The notes under the pieces were generated by a model. That model made no database searches, was not told where the DNA came from, and worked only from the letters and a program-made list of their open reading frames with translations. From assembly GCA_965240325.2 (NCBI GenBank), contig OZ251248.1, positions 496,001 to 560,000 on the forward strand: a stretch of DNA of 64,000 nt, read 5' to 3'. The DNA is from Rebecca billardiae RCC1528 (Eukaryota; Haptophyta). The position numbers and the translations under genes are program-made. This document shows, piece after piece, positions 43,601-55,600 of the stretch (position 1 is the stretch's first letter; the number at the start of each line of letters is the position of its first letter).

Positions 43601-46600
43601 GGCGGCGGGGTGGGCGGCGGCGGCGCGGGCGAGGGCGGCGGCGAGGGCGGCGGCGAGGGCGGCGGCATGGGCGGCGGCGGGCCAGGCGAGGGCGGCGGCG
43701 GGCTCGGTGGCGGCGGCGGCGGCGCGCGCGGCGGCGGCGAGGGCGGAGGCGCCGGCGGCGGCGAGGGCGGCGGCGCGGGCGGCGGGCGCGGCGGCGGCGC
43801 GGGCGAGGGCGGCGGGAACGGCAGCGTGCGCGGCGGCGGCGGCGGGCTCGGCGGCGCGCTCGGCGGCGCGCTCGGCGCGCTCGGCGGCGCGCTCGGCGGC
43901 GCGCTCGGCGGCGGCGGCGGCGCGTACACGCAGCTGCCGTCGTCGTACGTTGCGCTCGGGTCGAACGAGAGCGCCGCCGAGTCGAGGCAGCCGAGGAACA
44001 CGCGCTCGGGCGTCGCCAGCACCTGCGCGCCGAGCGCGGCGCCGAGCGCGTCGAGCGAGGCGGCGCTGAGCTCGGCGAGCACGTCGACGGGCTCGCCGGC
44101 GCTGCCGGCCTGAAAGACGCGCACCACGACGCGCAGCGACGCGGGCTGCACGGCCACGACCGCCATCGACGCCGCCGGCACGCCGAGCACGCCCTCGAGG
44201 CCGCCGAGCAGCCGCGCCCGCGCCGCGCCGTCGAAGGCGACGAGCTCCATCTCGAGCGTCAGAAGCACGTGGGTGGTCGTGCCAGGGGGCGAGGGCGGCG
44301 GCGAGGGCGGGGCCGGCGGCGGCGGCGAGGGCGGCGGCGAGGGCGGCGGCGGCGGCGGGAACGGCTCCGTGCGCGGCGGCGGCGGCGGCAGCGGTGGCGG
44401 CGGCGGCGGCGGGCTCGGCGGCGAGGGCGGCGGCGGCGAGGGCGGCGGCGCAGGCGGCACAGGCGGCGGCGGTGGCAGCGGTGGCGCCGGCGGAGGCGAG
44501 GGCGGTGGCGACGGCGGACGTGAGGGCGGCGGCGGCGGCGGGAACGGCTCCGTGCGCGGCGGCGGCGGCGGCAGCGGCGGCGGCGCCGGCGGCGCGCTCG
44601 GCGGAGCCGATGGCGGCGGCGACGGCGGCGGCGCAGGCGGCGGCGGTGGCAGCGGCGGCGCCGGCGGAGGCGAGGGCGGTGGCGCCGGCGGCGGCGAGGG
44701 CGGCGAGGGCGGCGGGAACGGCTCCGTGCGCGGCGGCGGCGGCGGCAGCGGTGGCGGCGCCGGCGGCGCGCTCGGCGGAGCCGATGGCGGCGGCGACGGC
44801 GGCGGCGCAGGCGGCGGCGGTGGCAGCGGCGGCGCCGGCGGAGGCGAGGGCGGTGGCGCCGGCGGCGGCGAGGGCGGCGAGGGCGGCGGGAACGGCTCCG
44901 TGCGCGGCGGCGGCGGCGGCAGCGGTGGCGGCGGCGGCGGCGGGCTCGGCGGCGAGGGCGGCGGCGGCGAGGGCGGCGGCGCAGGCGGCACAGGCGGCGG
45001 CGGTGGCAGCGGTGGCGCCGGCGGAGGCGAGGGCGGTGGCGACGGCGGACGTGAGGGCGGCGGCGGCGGCGGGAACGGCTCCGTGCGCGGCGGCGGCGGC
45101 GGCAGCGGCGGCGGCGCCGGCGGCGCGCTCGGCGGAGCCGATGGCGGCGGCGACGGCGGCGGCGCAGGCGGCGGCGGTGGCAGCGGCGGCGCCGGCGGAG
45201 GCGAGGGCGGTGGCGCCGGCGGCGGCGAGGGCGGCGAGGGCGGCGGGAACGGCTCCGTGCGCGGCGGCGGCGGCGGCAGCGGTGGCGGCGCCGGCGGCGC
45301 GCTCGGCGGAGCCGATGGCGGCGGCGACGGCGGCGGCGCAGGCGGCGGCGGTGGCAGCGGCGGCGCCGGCGGAGGCGAGGGCGGTGGCGCCGGCGGCGGC
45401 GAGGGCGGCGAGGGCGGCGGGAACGGCTCCGTGCGCGGCGGCGGCGGCGGCAGCGGCGGCGGCGCCGGCGGCGCGCTCGGCGGAGCCGATGGCGGCGGCG
45501 ACGGCGGCGGCGCAGGCGGCGGCGGTGGCAGCGGTGGCGCCGGCGGAGGCGAGGGCGGTGGCGCCGGCGGGCGCGAGGGTGGCGCCGGCGGCGGGAACGG
45601 CTCCGTGCGCGGCGGCGGCGGCGGCAGCGGTGGCGGCGCCGGCGGCAGGCTCGGCGGAGCCGATGGCGGCGGCGACGGCGGCGGCGCAGGCGGCGGCGGT
45701 GGCAGCGGTGGCGCCGGCGGAGGCGAGGGCGGTGGCGCCGGCGGGCGCGAGGGTGGCGCCGGCGGCGGGAACGGCTCCGTGCGCGGCGGCGGCGGCGGCA
45801 GCGGTGGCGGCGGCGGCGGCAGGCTCGGCGGAGCCGATGGCGGCGGCGACGGCGGCGGCGCAGGCGGCGGCGGTGGCAGCGGCGGCGCCGGCGGAGGCGA
45901 GGGCGGTGGCGCCGGCGGCGGCGAGGGCGGCGAGGGCGGCGGGAACGGCTCCGTGCGCGGCGGCGGCGGCGGCAGCGGTGGCGGCGCCGGCGGCGCGCTC
46001 GGCGGAGCCGATGGCGGCGGCGACGGCGGCGGCGCAGGCGGCGGCGGTGGCAGCGGCGGCGACGGCAGAGGCGAGGGCGGTGGCGCCGGCGGACGCGAGG
46101 GCGGCGAGGGCGGCGGGAACCGCTCTGTGCGTGGCGGCGGCGGCGGCGCCAGAGGCGGCGTGGACGGCGGCGGCGGCGGCGGGGGCGATGGCGGAGGACT
46201 CGGTGGCGGCGGGAATGGGGGTGGCGGCGAGGGCGGCGGCGAGGGCAGCGGTGCCGGCGGCAGGCTCGGCGGCGGCGCGGGTGGCCGCGACGGTGGTGGC
46301 GCCGGGGGCGGACTGGGTGGCGGACTGGGCGGCCGACTGGGCGGCGGATTGGGCGGCGGCGAGGGTGGCGACGAGGGCGGCGAGGGCGGCGGGAACGGCT
46401 CTGTGCGCGGCGGCGGCGGTGGCGCCGGCGGTGGCGATGGAGGCGGCGCCGGCAGCGGGCTCGGCGGTGGCGAGGGCGGGGGTGCGGGCGGCAGCGGGCT
46501 CGGCGGCGGGAACGGTGAGGCAGCAGGCGGCGGCAACGGCGGCGGCACTGGCGGAGGCGCCAATGGCGGCCGTGACGGCGGTGGCGACGGCGGTGGCGTA

Positions 46601-49600
46601 GGCGGTGGGGCCGACGGCGGCGGAAGCGGCGGTGACGACGGCAGCGGCGACGGCGGCGGGCTCGGCGGCGAGGGCGGCGGGAACGGCTCTGTACGAGGAG
46701 GCGGCGGTGGCGCCGGAGGTGGCGATGGCGGCGGGGATGGGGCGGGGCTCGGCGGCGGCGACGGCGGCGGCGCTGGCGGCGACGGGCTCGGCGGTGGGCT
46801 TGGCGACACAGCCGGCGGCGGGGACGGTGGCGGCGCAGGTGGTTGCTCAGGTGGCGGCGCGGGCGGCGGCGACGGTGGTGGTGCGAGCGGCGGCGGCGAC
46901 GGTGGCGGTGCTGGCGGTGGCGACGGCGCTGGGCTTGGCGGGGGTGAAGGCGGCGGAAAGGGCGGCGGGGCGCTCGGTGGACGGAACGGAGGCGGCGAGG
47001 GCGGCGGCGATGGCGGCGGGGCCGGCAGTGGCGCGGGCGGAGGAGAGGGCGGCGGCGAGGGCAGCGGCGGCACGGGCGGAGACAGCGGGGGCGGCGACGG
47101 TGGTGGAGACGGTGGCGGCACAGGCGGCAGCGCCGAGGGCGGCGGTGCCGGCGGCGGCGACGGCGGAGGCGACGGCGGCGGGCTCGGTGGCGACGGTGGC
47201 GGGTACGGTGCCGTGCGAGGAGGCGGCGGGGGCGCCGGAGGGGGTGACGGCGGCGGCGATGGCACCGGGCTCGGCGGCGGTGAAGGCGGCGGGGCGGGCG
47301 GCGGCGGGCTCGGCGGCGGTGAAGGCGGCAGGCTGGGCGGCGGGCTCGGTGGCGGGCTCGGCGGTGGGCTCGGAGGCGGGCTTGGCGAGGCCGCAGGCGG
47401 TGGCGACGGTGGGGGCAGCGGCGGCTGCGCGGGCGGTGGCGATGGTGGCGGCTGTGGCGACGGCGACGGTGGCGGCGACGGCGGCGGCAACGGCGGCGGC
47501 ACTGGCGGAGGCGCCAATGGCGGCCGTGACGGCGGTGGCGACGGCGGTGGCGACGGCGGCGGGGGCGACGGTGGCGGAAGCGGCGGCGGCGATGGCGGAG
47601 GCGACGGCGGCGGGCTCGGCGGTGACGGTGGCGGGAACGGTGCCGTGCGAGGAGGCGGCGGGGGCGCCGGAGGTGGTGACGGCGGCGGCGATGGCACCGG
47701 GCTCGGCGGCGGTGAAGGCGGCGGCGCGGGCGGCGGCGGGCTCGGCGGCGGTGAAGGCGGCAGGCTGGGCGGCGGGCTCGGTGGCGGGCTCGGCGGTGGG
47801 CTCGGTGGCGGGCTCGGCGAGGCCGCAGGCGGTGGCGACGGTGGGGGCAGCGGTGGCTGCGCGGGCGGTGGCGATGGTGGAGGCTGTGGCGACGGCGACG
47901 GTGGCGGCGATGGCGGCGGCGATGGCGGCGGCACTGGCGGAGGCGGCAACGGCGGCGGCGACGGCGGAGGCGACGGCGGCGGCGTCGGCGGCGGGGGCGA
48001 CGGTGGCGGAAGCGGCGGCGGCGATGGCGGAGGCGACGGCGGCGGGCTCGGTGGCGACGGTGGCGGGTACGGTGCCGTGCGAGGAGGCGGCGGGGGCGCC
48101 GGAGGGGGTGACGGCGGCGGCGATGGCGCCGGGCTCGGCGGCGGTGAAGGCGGCGGCGCGGGCGGCGGCGGGCTCGGCGGCGGTGAAGGCGGCAGGCTGG
48201 GCGGCGGGCTCGGTGGCGGGCTCGGCGGTGGGCTCGGAGGCGGGCTCGGCGAGGCCGCAGGCGGTGGCGACGGCGGGGGCAGCGGCGGCTGCGCGGGCGG
48301 TGGCGATGGTGGCGGCTGTGGCGACGGCGACGGTGGCGGCGATGGCGGCGGCGATGGCGGCGGCACTGGCGGAGGCGCCAACGGCGGCGGCGACGGCGGA
48401 GGCGACGGCGGTGGCGTCGGCGGCGGGGGCGACGGTGGCGGAAGCGGCGGCGGCGATGGCGGAGGCGACGGCGGCGGGCTCGGCGGTGACGGTGGCGGAA
48501 ACGGTGCCGTGCGAGGAGGCGGCGGGGGCGCCGGAGGTGGTGACGGCGGCGGCGATGGCGACGGGCTCGGCGGCGGTGAAGGCGGCGGCGCGGGCGGCGG
48601 CGGGCTCGGCGGCGGTGAAGGCGGCAGGCTGGGCGGCGGGCTCGGTGGCGGGCTCGGCGGTGGGCTCGGAGGCGGGCTCGGCGAGGCCGCAGGCGGTGGC
48701 GACGGCGGGGGCAGCGGCGGCTGCGCGGGCGGTGGCGATGGTGGCGGCTGTGGCGACGGCGACGGTGGCGGCGATGGCGGCGGCGATGGCGGCGGCACTG
48801 GCGGAGGCGGCAACGGCGGCGGCGACGGCGGAGGCGACGGCGGCGGCGTCGGCGGCGGGGGCGACGGTGGCGGAAGCGGCGGCGGCGATGGCGGAGGCGA
48901 CGGCGGCGGGCTCGGCGGTGACGGTGGCGGAAACGGTGCCGTGCGAGGAGGCGGCGGGGGCGCCGGAGGTGGTGACGGCGGCGGCGATGGCGACGGGCTC
49001 GGCGGCGGTGAAGGCGGCGGCGCGGGCGGCGGCGGGCTCGGCGGCGGTGAAGGCGGCAGGCTGGGCGGCGGGCTCGGTGGCGGGCTCGGCGGTGGGCTCG
49101 GAGGAGGGCTTGGCGAGGCCGCAGGCGGTGGCGACGGTGGGGGCAGCGGCGGCTGCGCGGGCGGTGGCGATGGTGGCGGCTGTGGCGACGGCGACGGTGG
49201 CGGCGACGGCGGCGGCGATGGCGGCGGCACTGGCGGAGGCGCCAATGGCGGCCGTGACGGCGGAGGCGACGGCGGTGGCGACGGCGGCGGGGGCGACGGT
49301 GGCGGAAGTGGCGGCGGCGACGGCGGAGGCGACGGCGGCGGGCTCGGTGGCGACGGTGGCGGGTACGGTGCCGTGCGAGGAGGCGGCGGGGGCGCCGGAG
49401 GTGGTGACGGCGGCGGCGATGGGGCCGGGCTCGGCGGCGGTGAAGGCGGCGGCGCGGGCGGCGGCGGGCTCGGCGGCGGTGAAGGCGGCAGGCTGGGCGG
49501 TGGGCTCGGTGGCGGGCTCGGCGGTGGGCTCGGAGGCGGGCTCGGTGAAGCCGCAGGCGGTGGCGACGGTGGGGGCAGCGGCGGCTGCGCGAACGGTGGC

Positions 49601-52600
49601 GATGGAGGCGGCTGTGGCGACGGTGACGGTGGCAACGATGGCGGCGGTGATGGCGGCGGCACTGGCGGAGGCGGCAACGGCGGCGGCGACGGCGGAGGCG
49701 ACGGCGGCGGCGTCGGCGGCGGGGGCGACGGTGGCGGAAGCGGCGGCGGCGACGGCGGAGGCGACGGCGGCGGGCTCGGTGGCGACGGTGGCGGGAGCGG
49801 TGCCGTGCGGGGAGGCGGCGGGGGCGCCGGAGGAGGTGACGGCGGCGGCGATGGCGCAGGGCTCGGCGGCGGTGAAGGCGGCGGCGCGGGCGGCGGCGGG
49901 CTCGGCGGCGGTGAAGGCGGCAGGCTGGGCGGTGGGCTCGGTGGCGGGCTCGGCGGTGGGCTCGGAGGCGGGCTCGGTGAAGCCGCAGGCGGTGGCGACG
50001 GTGGGGGCAGCGGCGGCTGCGCGAACGGTGGCGATGGAGGCGGCTGTGGCGACGGCGACGGTGGCGGCGATGGCGGCGGCGATGGCGGCGGCACTGGCGG
50101 AGGCGCCAATGGCGGCCGTGACGGCGGAGGCGACGGCGGCGGCGACGGCGGCGGGGGCGACGGTGGCGGAAGCGGCGGCGGCGACGGCGGAGGCGACGGC
50201 GGCGGGCTCGGTGGCGACGGTGGCGGGTACGGTGCCGTGCGGGGAGGCGGCGGGGGCGCCGGAGGTGGTGACGGCGGCGGCAATGGCGCAGGGCTCGGCG
50301 GCGGTGAAGGCGGCGGCGCGGGCGGCGGCGGGCTCGGCGGCGGTGAAGGCGGCAGGCTGGGCGGCGGGCTCGGCGGCGGGCTCGGCGGTGGGCTCGGAGG
50401 CGGGCTCGGCGAGGCCGCAGGCGGTGGCGACGGTGGGGGCAGCGGCGGCTGCGCGGGCGGTGGCGATGGCGGCGGCTGTGGCGACGGTGACGGTGGCGGC
50501 GATGGCGGCGGTGATGGCGGCGGCACTGGCGGAGGCGGCAACGGCGGCGGCGACGGCGGAGGCGACGGCGGTGGCGTCGGCGGCGAGGGCGACGGTGGCG
50601 GAAGTGGCGGCGGCGATGGCGGAGGCGACGGCGGCGGGCTCGGTGGCGACGGTGGCGGGAACGGTGCCGTGCGAGGAGGCGGCGGGGGCGCTGGAGGTGG
50701 TGACGGCGGCGGCGATGGCACCGGGCTCGGCGGCGGTGAAGGCGGCGGCGCGGGCGGCGGCGGGCTTGGCGGCAGTGAAGGCGGCAGGCTCGGCGGCGGG
50801 CTGGGCGGCGGGCTCGGCGGTGGGCTCGGAGGCGGGCTTGGCGAGGCCGCAGGCGGTGGCGACGGTGGGGGCAGCGGCGGCTGCGCGGGCGGAGGCGATG
50901 GTGGCGGCTGTGGCGAAGGCGACGGTGGCGGCGACGGCGGCGGCAACGGCGGCGGCACTGGCGGAGGCGCCAATGGCGGCCGTGACGGCGGAGGCGACGG
51001 CGGTGGGGACGGCGGCGGGGGCGACGGTGGCGGAAATGGCGGCGGCGATGGAGGAGGCGACGGCGGCGGGCTCGGTGGCGACGGTGGCGGGAACGGTGCC
51101 GTGCGAGGAGGCGGCGGGGGCGCCGGAGGTGGCGACGGCGGCGGCGATGGGGCCGGGCTCGGCGGCGGTGAAGGCGGCGGCGTGGGTGGTGGCGGGCTTG
51201 GCGGTGGTCTCGGAGGCGGGCTCGGCGAGGCCGCAGGCGGTGGCGACGGTGGGGGCAGCGGCGGCTGCGCGGGCGGTGGCGATGGCGGCGGCTGTGGCGA
51301 CGGTGACGGTGGCGGCGATGGCGGCGGTGATGGCGGCGGCACTGGCGGAGGCGCCAATGGCGGCCGTGACGGCGGAGGCGACGGCGGTGGCGACGGCGGT
51401 GGGGACGGCGGCGGGGGCGACGGTGGCGGAAGTGGCGGCGGCGATGGAGGAGGCGACGGCGGCGGGCTCGGTGGCGACGGTGGCGGGAACGGTGCCGTGC
51501 GAGGAGGCGGCGGGGGCGCCGGAGGTGGCGACGGCGGCGGCGATGGCGCCGGGCTCGGCGGCGGTGAAGGCGGCGGCGCGGGCGGCGGCGGGCTTGGCGG
51601 CGGTGAAGGCGGCAGGCTGGGCGGCGGGCTCGGCGGCGGGCTCGGCGGTGGGCTCGGAGGCGGTCTCGGCGAGGCCGCAGGCGGTGGCGACGGTGGGGGC
51701 AGCGGCGGCTGCGCGGGCGGTGGCGATGGTGGCGGCTGTGGCGACGGCGACGGTGGCGGCGACGGCGGCGGCAACGGCGGCGGCACTGGCGGAGGCGCCA
51801 ATGGCGGCCGTGACGGCGGAGGCGACGGCGGTGGCGACGGCGGCGGGGGCGACGGTGGCGGAAGTGGCGGCGGCGATGGCGGAGGCGACGGCGGCGGGCT
51901 CGGTGGCGACGGTGGCGGGAACGGTGCCGTGCGAGGAGGCGGCGGGGGCGCCGGAGGTGGCGACGGCGGCGGCGATGGGGCCGGGCTCGGCGGCGGTGAA
52001 GGCGGCGGCGCGGGCGGCGGCGGGCTTGGCGGCGGTGAAGGCGGCAGGCTGGGCGGCGGGCTCGGCGGCGGGCTCGGCGGTGGGCTCGGAGGCGGGCTCG
52101 GCGAGGCCGCAGGCGGTGGCGACGGTGGGGGCAGCGGCGGCTGCGCGGGCGGTGGCGATGGCGGCGGCTGTGGCGACGGTGACGGTGGCGGCGATGGCGG
52201 CGGTGATGGCGGCGGCACTGGCGGAGGCGGCAACGGCGGCGGCGACGGCGGAGGCGACGGCGGTGGCGTCGGCGGCGAGGGCGACGGTGGCGGAAGTGGC
52301 GGCGGCGATGGCGGAGGCGACGGCGGCGGGCTCGGTGGCGACGGTGGCGGGTACGGTGCCGTGCGAGGAGGCGGCGGGGGCGCTGGAGGTGGTGACGGCG
52401 GCGGCGATGGCACCGGGCTCGGCGGCGGTGAAGGCGGCGGCGCGGGCGGCGGCGGGCTTGGCGGCGGTGAAGGCGGCAGGCTCGGCGGCGGGCTGGGCGG
52501 CGGGCTCGGCGGTGGGCTCGGAGGCGGGCTTGGCGAGGCCGCAGGCGGTGGCGACGGTGGGGGCAGCGGCGGCTGCGCGGGCGGTGGCGATGGTGGCGGC

Positions 52601-55600
52601 TGTGGCGAAGGCGACGGTGGCGGCGACGGCGGCGGCAACGGCGGCGGCACTGGCGGAGGCGCCAATGGCGGCCGTGACGGCGGAGGCGACGGCGGTGGGG
52701 ACGGCGGCGGGGGCGACGGTGGCGGAAGTGGCGGCGGCGATGGAGGAGGCGACGGCGGCGGGCTCGGTGGCGACGGTGGCGGGAACGGCACCGTGCGAGG
52801 AGGCGGCGGGGGCGCTGGAGGCGGTGACGGCGGCGGCGATGGCGCCGGGCTCGGCGGCGGTGAAGGCGGCGGCGCGGGCGGCGGCGGGCTCGGCGGCGGT
52901 GAAGGCGGCAGGCTGGGCGGCGGGCTCGGCGGCGGGCTCGGCGGTGGGCTCGGAGGCGGGCTCGGCGAGGCCGCAGGCGGTGGCGACGGTGGGGGCAGCG
53001 GCGACTGCGCGGGCGGTGGCGATGGAGGCGGCTGTGGCGACGGTGACGGTGGCAACGATGGCGGCGGTGATGGCGGCGGCACTGGCGGAGGCGGCAACGG
53101 CGGCGGCGACGGCGGAGGCGACGGCGGCGGCGTCGGCGGCGGGGGCGACGGTGGCGGAAGCGGCGGCGGCGACGGCGGAGGCGACGGCGGCGGGCTCGGT
53201 GGCGACGGTGGCGGGAACGGTGCCGTGCGAGGAGGCGGCGGGGGCGCCGGAGGAGGTGACGGCGGCGGCGATGGCGCAGGGCTCGGCGGCGGTGAAGGCG
53301 GCGGCGCGGGCGGCGGCGGGCTCGGCGGCGGTGAAGGCGGCAGGCTGGGCGGTGGGCTCGGCGGCGGGCTCGGCGGTGGGCTCGGAGGCGGGCTCGGCGA
53401 GGCCGCAGGCGGTGGCGACGGTGGGGGCAGCGGCGGCTGCGCGGGCGGTGGCGATGGTGGCGGCTGTGGCGACGGTGACGGTGGCAACGATGGCGGCGGT
53501 GATGGCGGCGGCACTGGCGGAGGCGGCAACGGCGGCGGCGACGGCGGAGGCGACGGCGGCGGCGTCGGCGGCGGGGGCGACGGTGGCGGAAGCGGCGGCG
53601 GCGACGGCGGAGGCGACGGCGGCGGGCTCGGTGGCGACGGTGGCGGGTACGGTGCCGTGCGAGGAGGCGGCGGGGGCGCCGGAGGAGGTGACGGCGGCGG
53701 CGATGGCGCAGGGCTCGGCGGCGGTGAAGGCGGCGGCGCGGGCGGCGGCGGGCTCGGCGGCGGTGAAGGCGGCAGGCTGGGCGGTGGGCTCGGCGGCGGG
53801 CTCGGCGGTGGGCTCGGAGGCGGGCTCGGCGAGGCCGCAGGCGGTGGCGACGGTGGGGGCAGCGGCGGCTGCGCGGGCGGTGGCGATGGTGGCGGCTGTG
53901 GCGAAGGCGACGGTGGCGGCGATGGCGGCGGCGATGGCGGCGGCACTGGCGGAGGCGGCAACGGCGGCGGCGACGGCGGAGGCGACGGCGGTGGCGTCGG
54001 CGGCGAGGGCGACGGTGGCGGAAGTGGCGGCGGCGATGGCGGAGGCGACGGCGGCGGGCTCGGTGGAGACGGTGGCGGGAGCGGTGCCGTGCGAGGAGGC
54101 GGCGGGGGCGCCGGAGGTGGTGACGGCGGCGGCGATGGCGCCGGGCTCGGCGGCGGTGAAGGCGGCGGCGCGGGCGGCGGCGGGCTCGGCGGCGGTGAAG
54201 GCGGCAGGCTGGGCGGTGGGCTCGGTGGCGGGCTCGGCGGTGGGCTCGGAGGCGGGCTCGGTGAAGCCGCAGGCGGTGGCGACGGTGGGGGCAGTGGCGG
54301 CTGCGCGGGCGGTGGCGATGGTGGCGGCTGTGGCGAAGGCGACGGTGGCGGCGATGGCGGCGGCGATGGCGGCGGCACTGGCGGAGGCGGCAACGGCGGC
54401 GGCGACGGCGGAGGCGACGGCGGTGGCGTCGGCGGCGAGGGCGACGGTGGCGGAAGTGGCGGCGGCGATGGCGGAGGCGACGGCGGCGGGCTCGGTGGAG
54501 ACGGTGGCGGGAGCGGTGCCGTGCGAGGAGGCGGCGGGGGCGCCGGAGGTGGTGACGGCGGCGGCGATGGCGCCGGGCTCGGCGGCGGTGAAGGCGGCGG
54601 CGCGGGCGGCGGCGGGCTCGGCGGCGGTGAAGGCGGCAGGCTGGGCGGCGGGCTCGGCGGCGGGCTCGGCGGTGGGCTCGGAGGCGGGCTCGGCGAGGCC
54701 GCAGGCGGTGGCGACGGTGGGGGCAGTGGCGGCTGCGCGGGCGGTGGCGATGGCGGCGGCTGTGGCGACGGTGACGGTGGCGGCGATGGCGGCGGTGATG
54801 GCGGCGGCACTGGCGGAGGCGGCAACGGCGGCGGCGACGGCGGAGGCGACGGCGGTGGCGTCGGCGGCGAGGGCGACGGTGGCGGAAGTGGCGGCGGCGA
54901 TGGCGGAGGCGACGGCGGCGGGCTCGGTGGCGACGGTGGCGGGAACGGTGCCGTGCGAGGAGGCGGCGGGGGCGCTGGAGGTGGTGACGGCGGCGGCGAT
55001 GGCACCGGGCTCGGCGGCGGTGAAGGCGGCGGCGCGGGCGGCGGCGGGCTTGGCGGCGGTGAAGGCGGCAGGCTCGGCGGCGGGCTGGGCGGCGGGCTCG
55101 GCGGTGGGCTCGGAGGCGGGCTCGGCGAGGCCGCAGGCGGTGGCGACGGTGGGGGCAGCGGCGGCTGCGCGGGCGGTGGCGATGGTGGCGGCTGTGGCGA
55201 CGGCGACGGTGGCGGCGATGGCGGCGGCGATGGCGGCGGCACTGGCGGAGGCGCCAATGGCGGCCGTGACGGCGGAGGCGACGGCGGTGGCGACGGCGGC
55301 GGGGGCGACGGTGGCGGAAGTGGCGGCGGCGATGGCGGAGGCGACGGCGGCGGGCTCGGTGGCGACGGTGGCGGGAACGGCACCGTGCGAGGAGGCGGTG
55401 GGGGCGCTGGAGGTGGTGACGGCGGCGGCGATGGCGCCGGGCTCGGCGGCGGTGAAGGCGGCGGCGCGGGCGGCGGCGGGCTCGGCGGCGGTGAAGGCGG
55501 CAGGCTGGGCGGCGGGCTCGGTGGCGGGCTCGGCGGTGGGCTCGGAGGCGGGCTCGGCGAGGCCGCAGGCGGTGGCGACGGTGGGGGCAGCGGCGGCTGC

